Shown: positions 53,225-62,590, counted from the stretch's first letter. The stretch is DNA of 64,000 nt from Eledone cirrhosa (GCA_964016885.1 OZ024749.1:28986372-29050371); one strand, 5' to 3'. Notes: generated from the letters alone by a model not told the origin. Numbers and translations: made by a program.

Positions 53225-53938
53225 GAGACAATGCGCCAGCTTCAGCATTCCGTAATCAGAAGGGAGGTAGGTTTGATGCCGAGTGCTATATGGCTAGAAT
53301 GAAAATCGGTGCTGCGAAAACTGAGACATATCTTCTTAAAGAAGCCTGCGCAGTGCACTCTACATGTAAATGGTGTTCCATTGTAGCAGATAGAGAAGTT
53401 CAAGTATCTCGGGATAGTGTTCCCGAGTGATGGAAGGCAGGAGGCTGAATTAAATGCAAGATTTGTAAGAGCTTGTGCAGTAATGCGCCAGCTTTAGCAT
53501 TCGGTAATCAGAAGAAGGGAGGTAGGTGTAAAAGCCAAAATCACTATCTTCAATTCGGTATTCCTGCCAAAACTTACCTAGGGTCATGAATTTTGGGTAA
53601 TGACCGAAAGAATACGATCGCGAATACAAGCTGCCGAAATGGGGTTCCCCCGAAGGGTTTTTAGAGTAACGTTATTCGATAGAGTGCGAAGTTCGGAGAT
53701 CAGAGATGCACTCCAGGTAGAGCTGCTAATTCTCCGAATTGAGCGATCATAGCTCCGATACTATGGGCATAGGGCTAGAATGTCTCAGGAAAGAATCGCT
53801 GGACAGATTTTACGGACAAAAACAAACGGTAGGAGACCCTGTGGTAGCCCCTGAGCAAGATGGTTGGATAACATCCATGAGCTTGGCTGGTCTCGCTTGG
53901 GGAACCAGCCGGATCAGTTGGAGATGGTTGCTTTTGAA
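53225..53938 (+). pseudogene. RTE-type LINE reverse transcriptase, 3' relic
   Basis: Several frames together give the C-terminal part of an RTE/BovB-like reverse transcriptase: EKFKYLGIVF.SDGRQEAELN, then AKITIFNSVFLPKLT, GHEFWVMTERIRSRIQAAEM, GFPRRVFRVTLFDRVRSSEI and RWLDNIHELGWSRLG. The order and wording are those of RTE-clade elements. Stops (for example TAG after AVMRQL, and in PKLT*GH) and frameshifts show a dead copy. About 50 bp (ATGCGCCAGCTT.AGCATTC) occur twice, at about 53,231 and 53,492, so the copy is also internally rearranged. It runs into a (GAA)n array. Confidence 0.85.
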
Positions 53939-54055
53939 GAAGAAGAAGAAGAAGAAGAAGAAGAAGAAGAAGAAGAAGAAGAAGAAGAAGAAGAAGAAGA
54001 AGAAGAAGAAGAAGAAGAAGAAGAAGAAGAAGAAGAAGAAGAAGAAGAAGAAGAG
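53932..54055 (+). repeat. (GAA)n array, about 41 units
   Basis: Pure GAA/TTC triplets of about 124 bp. Long purine-pyrimidine GAA arrays can form triplex DNA. The EEEE, KKKK and LLLL ORFs across it are artefacts. Confidence 0.97.
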
Positions 54056-54219
54056 ACAGCAGTAGCTCTATTGATTTTGCCAATCCACTGCCCTTAATAC
54101 AATTAATAATAGAATGTAATTAATTTACTAAAATATTTCAGAATCTGTCATCTGTCAGATTTAGAAAATTCTAAATCATTAATTTTAATTTAATTATAAA
54201 CCGAATTGATAATAATAAT

Positions 54220-54434
54220 AATGCTTTCTGATTTAGGCACAGGGCCAGCAATTTTGGAGGAAAAGAAAGTCGATTAAATCAACCCCAGTGAATTACTGGT
54301 ACTTTATTTTATCGACCCCGTAAGGATGAAAGGCAAAGTTAACCTCGGCGGGATTTGAACTCAGAATGGAAAGGGCCGTAACTCTTTGCGTCAAAGCATG
54401 GCGTCCGACCCTCTACCAATACTGCCAATCCATG
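54220..54434 (-). mobile_element. tRNA-derived SINE (OR1-like), long form
   Basis: Minus strand, complete from GGATTGGCAGTATTGGTAGA at the right to GCTGGCCCTGTGCC and an (ATT)n tail at the left. It includes the optional GATTTAATCGACTTTC segment. Confidence 0.92.
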
Positions 54435-54521
54435 GTTTCTGGTTTAGGTACAAAGCCAACAATTTTGATGGAGGGGAAAGTCGATTAAATTTCCCCCAGT
54501 GCATTACTGGTACTTTAGATA
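54435..54521 (-). mobile_element. SINE 3' fragment (OR1-like)
   Basis: Only the 3' half remains (AAAGTACCAGTAATGCACTG to GGCTTTGTACC). It is cut on the right by the second (GAA)n. Confidence 0.88.
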
Positions 54522-54591
54522 GAAGAAGAAGAAGAAGAAGAAGAAGAAGAAGAAGAAGAAGAAGAAGAAGAAGAAGAAGAAGAAGAAGAAG
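54522..54591 (+). repeat. (GAA)n array, about 23 units
   Basis: Pure triplet array between a SINE fragment and a LINE 3' fragment. Confidence 0.97.
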
Positions 54592-54750
54592 ACCCGCTTT
54601 TTGGAACACTTCAAAAGGCATGTTTGCTGGGAACAGCAAGAACCCTCCGATACGTCCTGAATATCTGAGGCTGCAGGTAGCGGTTTGATATTCATTTCAA
54701 CAAACTTTCCAGTTAACTAACATTAATGACTGAGACTCAAAGAACAATAA
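54592..54750 (+). mobile_element. 3' stub of the R4/Dong-like LINE
   Basis: Matches the last 160 bp of the element at 54,870-57,132. It holds the end of the ORF (LQKACLLGTARTLRYVLNI-type codons ending at TGA 54,668) and the 3' UTR GGCTGCAGGTAGCGGTTTGA to GACTGAGACTCAAAGAACAA, then a TAAT-rich tail. A SINE tail remnant (AATAATTGTTTCTACTTTGG) follows. Confidence 0.9.
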
Positions 54751-54795
54751 TCATAATAATTGTTTCTATATTTAAAATAATTGTTTCTACTTTGG

Positions 54796-54796
<1 letters not shown>

Positions 54797-54861
<65 letters not shown>

Positions 54862-54869
54862 GTAATAAT
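54797..54869 (+). repeat. (TAA)n array at the 5' edge of LINE copy 1
   Basis: About 23 TAA units with a few TAG interruptions, ending exactly where LINE sequence starts. Confidence 0.96.
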
Positions 54870-57056
54870 AGTATCACAGTTGAAACTCTTAAGGGGCAGG
54901 CCAAAAAACTAACCAACTGGAAATCACCAGGCCCAGATGGTGTGCAGGGGTATTGGATTAAAAATTTAACATCCCTCCACCCGAAGCTGACGGCCATGTT
55001 CAATGACTGCTTGGTGTCGGGTGAGGTGCCAGAGTGGTTGACAAAAGGTACCACAGTTCTGATAATGAAAGACCGAATCAAGGGTAATGATGTTACCAAC
55101 TATAGACCTATCACATGTCTGTCCGTAATGTGGAAACTGTTGACGAGCATTGTATCTGAGGAAATCTACCATCACCTCCACACAAACAACTTGTTACCGG
55201 ACGAACAGAAAGGATGCCGAAAGAAGTCACGTGGTACAAAGGACCAGTTACTTATTGATAAGATGGTAATGGGGAATTGCAGGAGGAGACACACTGATCT
55301 TGCCATGGGATGGATAGACTACAGAAAGGCATTTGACATGGTGCCTCATTCTTGGATCACCAAAAGCCTGGAGATCTTCAGGGTGGCAGATAACATCAGA
55401 CAGTTGCTTGGCAGGAGTATGGGGTCCTGGGAGACAGAGTTGACATCAACTGGAGTATCCTTGGGAAGCGTGAAGATCAAGAGAGGTATCTTCCAGGGAG
55501 ATAGCCTGTCCCCTCTGTTGTTTGTCCTTGCCCTGATGCCCTTGACCATTATGCTGCGAAAAGTGAGAGCAGGATACAAGTTGGGAAAGGGAGAGCTTAC
55601 CATCAATCACCTCCTCTTCATGGACGATCTTAAGCTCTTCGGGAAATGTGAGAAAGAGTTGGATGTGCTTGTTGACACTGTCCGTATTTTCAGCAGTGAT
55701 ATATGTATGCAGTTTGGTATTAGTAAATGTGGAGTCATTGTGATGAGGAGGGGTAGGTTGAGCAGAAGTAACGGGATCCAGATACCAACAGGTGAGATGA
55801 TAAAGGAAATTGACTCTGAGGAAGGATACAAGTATTTGGGCGTTCTGGAGGCTGATGGCATAAAGAACAAAAAAATGAAGGAATTGTTAAGAACTGAATA
55901 CATTCGGAGAGTAAGGAGCGTATTGAAGTCACATCTGAACAGCAGAAATGCCATAAGCGCAGTAAATTCCCGAGCTGTGTCTATTATTAGGTACAGTGCG
56001 GGAATTCTGAGATGGAATGTTGCTGAACAAAAAGAAATGGATAGGAAGACTAGGAAGCTATTGACTATCTACAACATGTTCCACAAGAGGAGTGATGTCG
56101 ATAGACTCTACCTAAGGAGATCTGAGGGTGGAAGAGGTCTTATCAGCATAGAGGACTGTGTTCAGATGAAGAAAAACAACCTGTACAAATACGTGACCTA
56201 TAGTAAGGAGCCAATGCTCAGAACTGTACTGAAGGAGGGGACAGTAGGCCAGGGGATGTCCAAGGAGGAAATAACATCAAGGAGGAAGAGCAGCCTTAAG
56301 GGAAAATCCCTTCATAGTACCTTCTTTGAGAAAACTGAATTTAGAGATCCACAGACATGGAACTGGTTGAGAAGAGGAGACCTCAAAAAGGCTACAGAAG
56401 GAATGCTAATGGCTGCGCAGGAGCAGGCCCTCAAAACGAAGTGGTTGAAGCACCATATTTACAAGGAGGGGGCTAGCCCACTGTGCAGGATCTGTGGAGA
56501 GAGAGAGGAGACTGTGGCTCACATTGTGTCCGAGTGTAAACACCTAGCCCAGACCCACTATAAGGGCTGGAGACACGATGTGATGGGCAGGGTGATCCAC
56601 TGGCACCTGTGCAAAGTAAACAATTTACCACATTCTGAGAAATGGTATGAGCATAGGCCAGAGGCGGTGATGGAGAACAATCAGGTGAAGGTGCTGTGGG
56701 ATTTTAGGATACAGACGGACAAAAAACTGGAACACAATAGACCTGACCTGGTGGTTGTGGACAAAGAAAAAAGATCGTGTCTGATTGTGGATGTGGCCTG
56801 CCCTTTCGACACGAGAGTGCAAGAGAAGGAGAGGGAGAAAATTAACCGATACCAGGACCTAAAGTGGGAGGTGAAAAGGATTTGGAACTGCTATGAAGTC
56901 AAAGTGATCCCGATTGTCATAGGCGCACTGGGGACTATCTCCAAAAGTTTCCAGGGATGGTTAAAGAAAATCGGCCCCTTCACGCTTGTTGGAACGCTTC
57001 AAAAGGCATGCTTGCTGGGAACAGCAAGAACCCTCCGATACGTCCTGAATATCTGA
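54870..57056 (+). CDS. LINE reverse transcriptase with restriction-like endonuclease, 5'-truncated but open
   Basis: 728 residues without a stop. The upstream extension of the same frame, back to 54,726, is microsatellite and not part of the protein. The RT domain covers about residues 10-330: KSPGPDGVQGYW, the Asp-bearing AMGWIDYRKAFDMVPHSW, the finger motif GIFQGDSLSPLLFVLAL, and the catalytic box FMDDLKLFG with its two Asp. A thumb/linker follows. Next comes the zinc knuckle CRICGEREETVAHIVSEC (CX2CX8HX4C), and last a PD-(D/E)xK endonuclease with RPDLVVVDKEKRSCLIVDVA. This order identifies an R2/R4-type target-primed retrotransposon. The protein would nick DNA and reverse-transcribe its own RNA. 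The N-terminal DNA-binding region is lost, so this copy alone is not autonomous. It is about 90% or more identical to copy 2 by eye. Confidence 0.92.
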   Translation, partial: SITVETLKGQAKKLTNWKSPGPDGVQGYWIKNLTSLHPKLTAMFNDCLVSGEVPEWLTKGTTVLIMKDRIKGNDVTNYRPITCLSVMWKLLTSIVSEEIYHHLHTNNLLPDEQKGCRKKSRGTKDQLLIDKMVMGNCRRRHTDLAMGWIDYRKAFDMVPHSWITKSLEIFRVADNIRQLLGRSMGSWETELTSTGVSLGSVKIKRGIFQGDSLSPLLFVLALMPLTIMLRKVRAGYKLGKGELTINHLLFMDDLKLFGKCEKELDVLVDTVRIFSSDICMQFGISKCGVIVMRRGRLSRSNGIQIPTGEMIKEIDSEEGYKYLGVLEADGIKNKKMKELLRTEYIRRVRSVLKSHLNSRNAISAVNSRAVSIIRYSAGILRWNVAEQKEMDRKTRKLLTIYNMFHKRSDVDRLYLRRSEGGRGLISIEDCVQMKKNNLYKYVTYSKEPMLRTVLKEGTVGQGMSKEEITSRRKSSLKGKSLHSTFFEKTEFRDPQTWNWLRRGDLKKATEGMLMAAQEQALKTKWLKHHIYKEGASPLCRICGEREETVAHIVSECKHLAQTHYKGWRHDVMGRVIHWHLCKVNNLPHSEKWYEHRPEAVMENNQVKVLWDFRIQTDKKLEHNRPDLVVVDKEKRSCLIVDVACPFDTRVQEKEREKINRYQDLKWEVKRIWNCYEVKVIPIVIGALGTISKSFQGWLKKIGPFTLVGTLQKACLLGTARTLRYVLNI

Positions 57057-57132
57057 GGCTGCAGGTAGTGGCTTGATATTCATTCCAACGGACTTTCCAG
57101 TTAACCAACATCAATGACTGAGATTCAAGGAA
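54870..57132 (+). mobile_element. R4/Dong-like non-LTR retrotransposon, copy 1, 5'-truncated
   Basis: Homology to copy 2 begins at AGTATCACAGTTGAAACTC, immediately after a (TAA)n array. It ends in GACTGAGATTCAAGGAATAA followed by another (TAA)n at 57,133-57,217. The 5' truncation removes the N-terminal part but leaves the rest of the frame open. The Dong element of silkworm and some relatives insert in TAA repeats, so flanking arrays on both sides fit target preference. Confidence 0.9.
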
Positions 57133-57139
57133 TAACAAC

Positions 57140-57217
<78 letters not shown>
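57133..57217 (+). repeat. (TAA)n at the 3' edge of LINE copy 1
   Basis: About 28 TAA units directly after the LINE 3' end. It also borders the TGATTTCTTTATTGGCCACA end of a different element. Confidence 0.95.
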
Positions 57218-57219
<2 letters not shown>

Positions 57220-57300
57220 TTTCTTTATTGGCCACAAGGGCTGATACCAAGAAAAACATTACAGACATTAATCAGAAATATCTTTTGGTAAAGTTTTAAC
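57218..57300 (-). mobile_element. 3' end of an unidentified retroelement
   Basis: Minus strand reads CTTGTGGCCAATAAAGAAAT followed by CA(TTA)n. The same terminal string occurs on the plus strand at about 58,876-58,900. Shared end plus ATT tail indicates a retroelement family whose body I do not recognise; the extent to the right is a guess. Confidence 0.5.
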
Positions 57301-57735
57301 CGCATTTTAGATCTTTAGATTAATATTAAATACATTTTGAGAATCCGAATTAATTCGAAGGACCACATTTCAGAATTACTGATAAAAATACAACAATAGA
57401 AATCCATTTCCGGTGAAAATCGTTATTGGATGGATAATTAATTATCCCATTCAACCAGTTTTATATTTCGACTGAAATGTGCCCTCTTCAGAAAATTTCT
57501 TTTTTTAAACAGTTACAACCATAGATATATTATTAATCACTTTATCGTCCATTATTCTCAGGAATTTATTACAATTCCATCGCCATTTTTACGGTATGTA
57601 TGCGTAAGAAAGAGAGGAAATATTTTATTACTTCTAATTGCTTAAACCACTCAAACGTTATATAATTGGCGTTGCATTTCATTTATACGCACTCCATCAA
57701 CGTATTCGCAACAGCTCAGTTGGTTTTCTAACATT
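57301..57735. other. AT-rich region with a possible PLE terminus relic
   Basis: No ORF. On the minus strand, 57,497-57,464 reads CTGAAGA, a G-rich strand, CAGTC and GAAA, similar in layout to the PLE hammerhead-like core at 38.3 kb, but stem III and stem I are not convincing. Confidence 0.35.
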
Positions 57736-58080
57736 TAATAAAACCACAACTACAACTACGACCTACAGCCACAACCACCACCACAGACAAGACCACAACC
57801 AGAATCCCAACCACCACCAACTACCACCACCACAAAAACAACTTCTTCTTCTTCTTGCCAAACGCTGCCATTAAATAGATTAGATGGTCTCCTCCAATTC
57901 CACTAAGTCCATCCCCCCACACCCCATCCACCACCACCACCACCACCACCAAAAAACCACCACCACACAGCTGTTTATTCAAATTCTAAACTCACTTGTT
58001 ATAGCTGTTATTTTGTCATCATCATCATCATTGTTATCATCATCATCATCATCACGATTGTCATCATCATCCTCAGAGCA
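57736..58080 (+). repeat. ACC/CAA-, CTT- and CAT-rich triplet tracts
   Basis: ACAACCACCACC stretches at 57,745-57,840, (CTT)n at 57,845-57,856, (CAC)n at about 57,928-57,950 and (CAT)n at about 58,016-58,072. Ser-, Thr- or His-rich ORFs here are repeat translations. Confidence 0.85.
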
Positions 58081-58089
58081 TTTTCCAAT

Positions 58090-58186
58090 CCTTACGGGGT
58101 CGATAAAATAAAGTACCAGTAATGTACTGGTAATTTGCTGGCCTTGTGCCAAAAGTAGAAACAATTATTATTATTATTGTTATTAT
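58090..58186 (+). mobile_element. 5'-truncated SINE (OR1-like), first of a same-strand cluster
   Basis: Begins at CCTTACGGGGTCGATAAAAT and ends GGCCTTGTGCCAAAAGTAG plus an (ATT)n tail. The next copy begins right in this tail. Confidence 0.92.
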
Positions 58187-58189
58187 TAT

Positions 58190-58389
58190 GAGGGCGGTGG
58201 ATTGGCAGTATAGAGTTACAGTCCTTTACGGTCTGAGTTCAAATCCCGCCGAGGTTAACTATGCCTTTCATCCTTACGGGGTCGATAAAATAAAGTACCA
58301 GTAATGTACTGAAATTGATTTAATCGACTTTCCCCTCTTCCCAAATTGCTGGTCTTGTGCTTATACTAGAAATTATTATTATTGTTATT
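58190..58389 (+). mobile_element. tRNA-derived SINE (OR1-like), second in cluster
   Basis: Head GAGGGCGGTGGATTGGCAG with a short internal deletion, B-box GTTCAAATCCC, body CTTACGGGGTCGATAAAATA, and long-form GATTTAATCGACTTTCCCC segment with (ATT)n tail. Confidence 0.93.
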
Positions 58390-58391
58390 AT

Positions 58392-58634
58392 TATGAGGGC
58401 GGTGTCGGTAGAGCGTTGGATGGAAAAATGTTTAGAGTGTCAGACTCCCTGCATTGCAACATAGAATTACGGCCCTTTACGTTCTGAGTTCAAATCCCAC
58501 CGAGGTTAGCTTTGCCTTTCTTCCTTATGGGGTCGATAAAATAAAGCACCAGTGATTCACTGAGGTCGATTTAATCGACTTTCCCCCGCTCCAAATTGCT
58601 GGCCTTGTGCCAATAATACAAAACATTATTATTA
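58392..58634 (+). mobile_element. tRNA-derived SINE (OR1-like), third in cluster
   Basis: Head GAGGGCGGTGTCGGTAGAGC, B-box GTTCAAATCCC, body with CTTATGGGGTCGATAAAATA, and ATT tail. It carries about 20 bp extra in the head (GGATGGAAAAATGTTTAGAG). Confidence 0.92.
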
Positions 58635-58912
58635 GGGGTGCTCTCCCCGAGTGCCCTAGAAGCGCCGGGTGGTTCAGGATTGGTGGGGTACCTGAGTCAC
58701 CCCTGCCCCCCCCCCCCCTATTAGGGAATTAATTTTGCTATGTTTATGCATAGCTTATTTTATATTTTTTATATTTTCATTGTTAAATTAGTCTTGCCAT
58801 TGTGCACTTTTACTGGAGCTTATTGTAAACCCACACTGTGCGTGTCTTTGTATTGTCCCTTACATGTCGGCTCTTGTGGCCAATAAATGAAATCATTATT
58901 ATTATTATTATT
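58635..58912 (+). mobile_element. Unidentified retroelement 3' fragment with (ATT)n tail
   Basis: Starts GGGGTGCTCTCCCCGAGTGC and has a C-run at 58,708-58,719. It ends GGCTCTTGTGGCCAATAAAT and GAAATCATTATT. The end matches the minus-strand end at 57,218. No protein is recognised in it, and the clade is unknown to me. Confidence 0.6.
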
Positions 58913-59096
58913 AGAGCGGTGAATTGGCAGCATCGGTAGAGGGTCGGAAATGTTTTCTAGCACAGTTACGTCCCTTTATGATCTGATTTCAAATCCCGCC
59001 GAGGTTAACTTTGCCTTTCATCCATACGGGGTCGATAAAATAAAGTACCAGTAATGTACTGGATAATTGCTGGCCTTGTGCCAAAAGTAGAAACAA
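58913..59096 (+). mobile_element. tRNA-derived SINE (OR1-like), fourth in cluster
   Basis: Head GAGCGGTGAATTGGCAGCAT, B-box-like TTTCAAATCCC, body and GGCCTTGTGCCAAAAGTAG end. Its (ATT)n tail at 59,097-59,127 is shared with the 3' end of LINE copy 2 coming from the opposite strand. Confidence 0.93.
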
Positions 59097-59127
59097 TTAT
59101 TATTATTATTATTATTATTATTGTTCT

Positions 59128-62100
59128 TTGAGTCTCAGTCATTGATGTTAGTTAACTGGAAAGTTTGTTGAAATGAATATCAAGCCGCTACCTGCAGCCT
59201 CAGATATTCAGGACATATCGGAGGGTTCTTGCTGTTCCCAGCAAGCATGCCTTTTGAAGCGTTCCAAAAAGCGTGGCGGGGCCAATTTTCTTTAACCATC
59301 CTTGGAAACTTTTTGAGATAGTACCTAGTGCGCCTATGACAATCGGGACCACTTTGACTTCATGGCAGTTCCAAATCCTTTTTACCTCCCACTTTAAGTC
59401 CTGGCATCAGTTAATTTTCTCCCTCTCCTTCTCTTGCACTCTCGTGTCGAAAGGGCAGGCCACATCCACAATCAGACACGATCTTTTTTCCTTGTCCAAA
59501 ACCACCAGGTCAGGTCTATTGTGTTCCAGTTTCTTGTCCGTCTGTATCCTAAAATCCCACAGCACCTTCACCTGATCGTTTTCTATCACCGACTCTGGCT
59601 TATGCTCATACCACTTCTCAGAATGTGGTAAATTGTTTACTTTGCATAGGTGCCAGTGGATCACCCTACCCATCACATCATGTCTCCAGCCCTTATAGTG
59701 AGTCTGGGCTAGGTGTTTACACTCGGATACAATGTGAGCCACAGTCTCCTCTCTCTCTCCACAGATCCTGCACAGTGGGCTAGCTTCCTCCTTGTAAATA
59801 TGGTGTTTCAACCACTTCGTTTTGAGGGCCTGCTCTTGCGCAGCCATTAACATTCCTTCTGTAGCCTTTTTAAGGTCTCCTCTTTTCAACCAGTTCCATG
59901 TCTGTGGATCTCTGAATTCAGTTTTCTCAAAGAAGGTACTATGAAGGGATTTTTCATGAAGGCTGCTCTTTCTCCTTGTTGTTATTTCCTCCTTGGACAT
60001 CCCCTGGTCTATTGTCCTCTCCTTCAGTACAATTCTGAGCATTGGCTCCTTACTATCAGTCACGTATTTGTGTAGGTTGTTTTTCTCCATCTGAACACAG
60101 TCCTCTATGCTGATAAGACCTCTTCCACCCTCAGATCTCCTTAAGTAGAGTCTATCGACATCACTCCTCTTGTGGAACATGTTGTAGATAGTCAATAGCT
60201 TCCTAGTCTTCCTATCCATTTCTTTTTGTTCAGCAACATTCCATCTCAGAATTCCCGCACTGTACCTAATAATAGACACAGCTCGGGAATTTACTGCACT
60301 TATGGCATTCCTACTGTTCAGATGTGACTTTAATACGCTCCTTACTCTCCGAATGTATTCAGATCTTATCAATTCCTTCATTTTTTTGTTCTTGATGTCA
60401 TCAGCCTCCAGAACACCCAAATACTTGTATCCTTCTTCAGTGTCAATTTCCTTTATCATCTCACCTGTTGGTACCTGGATTCCGTTGCTTCTGCTCAATT
60501 TACCCCTCCTCACCACAAGGACTCCACACTTACTAATACCAAATTGCATACATATATCATTGCTGAAAATACGGACAGTGTCCAGAAGCACATCCAACTC
60601 CTTCTCACTCTTCCCGAAGAGCTTAAGATCGTCCATGAAGAGGAGGTGATTGATGGTGAGCTCTCCCTTTCCCAACTTGTATCCTGCTCTCACTTTTCGC
60701 AGTATAATGGTCAGGGGCATCAGGGCAAGGACAAACAACAGAGGGGACAGACTATCTCACTGGAAGATACCTCTCTTGATCTTCACGTCTCCCAAGGATT
60801 CTCCAGCTGATGTTAACTCTGTTTTCCAGGACTTCACACTTTTGCCCAACAACTGTCTGATGTTATCTGCCACCTTGAAGATCTCTAGGCTTTTGGTGAT
60901 CCAAGAATGAGGCACCATGTCAAATGCCTTTTTGTAGTCTATCCATCCCATGGCAAGACCAGTGTGTCTCCTCTTGCAATTCCTCATTACCATCTTATCA
61001 ATAAGTAACTGGTCCTTTGTACCACGGGACTTCTTTCGGCATCCTTTCTGTTCGTCCGGTAACAAGTTGTTTGTGTGGAGGTGATGGTAGATTTCCTCAG
61101 ACATAATGCTTGTCAACAGTTTCCACATTACGGACAGACATGTGATAGGTCTATAGTTGGTAACATCATTACTCTTGATTCGGTCTTTCATTACCAGAAC
61201 TGTGGTACCTTTTGTCAACCACTCTGGAATCTCACCTGACATCAAGCAGTCATTGAACATGGTTGTCAGTTTCGGGTGGAGGGATGTTATATTTTTAATC
61301 CAATACCCCTGGACACCATCTGGGCCTGGTGATTTCCAGTTGGTTAGTTTTTTGGCCTGCCCCTTAAGAGTTTCAACTGTGATACTCAAATCAGTTTGTT
61401 GGTGTGCCTGTTCACTAATCTCCTTTTGTACTGTCTCAATCCACACTGCCTGGTCATTTTGTTTAACATCCTGCTCCCATATTCCTCTCCAGAATGTCTT
61501 AGTTTGTTCCGCCTCAGGGATCAAGTCGTTGCCTCTTTCTTTCCCTTCAAGCTGTCCAAACAACATCTTCTGGTTGTTGTCAAACATGCGGTTCAGTCTA
61601 TACTGACTGACTCTGCTCTCGTATCGCCTAATTTTTGCACTCTTTGCTACAATGCGTTGCTTCAGTTCCTCTATGATAATATTTAGCTTTTTCCTCCTAG
61701 TTTTGTACTTTATTTCCAGTATCTTTGTTCCAGGTATTATTTATTTCAGCATTCAGATCATTGTCTGCTTCGGATGGTTCCTCCGTTCTCTCAACCTCTT
61801 CACCTTCATTTCCCACTGACTCGTTTGCCTGGCATACTCCACTCTCCATTTCAAACCTAATCTCTCTGCTCAGTTCCTCCAGTTCCAGCTCGCTTATCCA
61901 CCCATTAGTTCTTATTACCCGAGCCTGCCCGACCAATTTTTGTTCATCTAATTTAAATAGACCAATCTCGTTCCAGATGTTATGCATCCATTTCCTATAG
62001 CCTTTCTCCTTGGGGTTACTCTTCAGGTAACATTGCATAACAGTTCTATTCAATTATTTCGTCCAGTTAGTTCTGGTCCCTTTCCTTCTTCTTCCTCCGA

Positions 62101-62330
62101 CGCCAACAGTATTTGGTTGACAGCCAGGTCCCTGCTGCTGAGCCAGGGAGCACCTGCTGGGTGAGAGTCTGTCACATGACATTCCAGTCTCCACTTCACC
62201 GTTATTCGAACTGTTTAGGTTCGACATTTAAACACTCTTATCGAGGATTGGTGAATGTATGGTTACATAACCACCGGTGATTTTAGTGTGGCACTATCAC
62301 GCTGTAGACGAACATAAATAAACAAACAAA
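59128..62330 (-). mobile_element. R4/Dong-like non-LTR retrotransposon, copy 2, longer
   Basis: Minus strand. The 3' end GACTGAGACTCAAAGAACAA meets (ATT)n at about 59,128. The ORF starts at 62,227. The 5' limit is uncertain. 62,330 is a minimum based on the end of unique sequence before an A-rich stretch. A (TTA)n at 63,107-63,163 could be the outer target array, which would make the element about 4 kb, a plausible full length for this group. Confidence 0.85.
59200..62227 (-). pseudogene. LINE ORF of copy 2 with three nonsense changes and one frameshift
   Basis: Start ATG at 62,227, about 1,009 codons to TGA 59,202-59,200. The N-terminal part carries GRRRKGTRTNWTK and, after a TAA at 62,056-62,054, VMQCYLKSNPKEKGYRKWMH, a conserved-looking N-terminal block. 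A frameshift lies near 61,710-61,735, with TAG at 61,699-61,697 in the original frame. The RT domain follows (KSPGPDGVQGYW; AMGWIDYKKAFDMVPHSW). A TGA at 60,759-60,757 replaces the Gly codon after GIFQ, inside an RT core motif. FMDDLKLFG, the zinc knuckle CRICGEREETVAHIVSEC and the RPDLVVLDKEKRSCLIVDVA nuclease are intact. TGA at 59,409-59,407 replaces the CGA Arg codon seen in copy 1. It supplies the N-terminus that copy 1 lacks. Confidence 0.92.
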
Positions 62331-62590
62331 CAAATAGGTAAAAAAAAAAACCAAAAGAATAAGCATAAGTTTCATTGTAATGTAATGTTTGAATGTCTGA
62401 TTTAGTTGGGTTTTTTTCCTTCTCTGTCTGTTTTTCTTTTCATTTTTCTTTTCTTTACCTTTTTCGTTGTTGCTGTGCTGTTTTGATTTTGATTTTTGGT
62501 TTTTTGATTTTTTGACCGGGTCATCAAATCAGTTTATTTATATCTTTTGATGCCTTCCTCTTTTAGTGGGGACACTACGATGCATGTCTT
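62331..62590. other. T-rich and A-rich non-coding sequence
   Basis: An A-run with AAATAAACAAACAAACAAAT before it (62,316-62,350) and long TTTTCTTTT stretches. It could be the 5' UTR or flank of LINE copy 2. No gene seen. Confidence 0.4.

Noticed and set aside
53739..54097. ORFs with long Glu, Lys or Leu runs
   Set aside because: (GAA)n translated in different frames.
57464..57500. Second hammerhead ribozyme on the minus strand
   Set aside because: CTGAAGA and GAAA are present, but stem II is weak and no convincing stem III, NUH triplet or stem I can be paired.
59273..62164. Plus-strand ORFs of 60-149 residues between 59.3 and 62.2 kb
   Set aside because: Antisense shadows of LINE copy 2.
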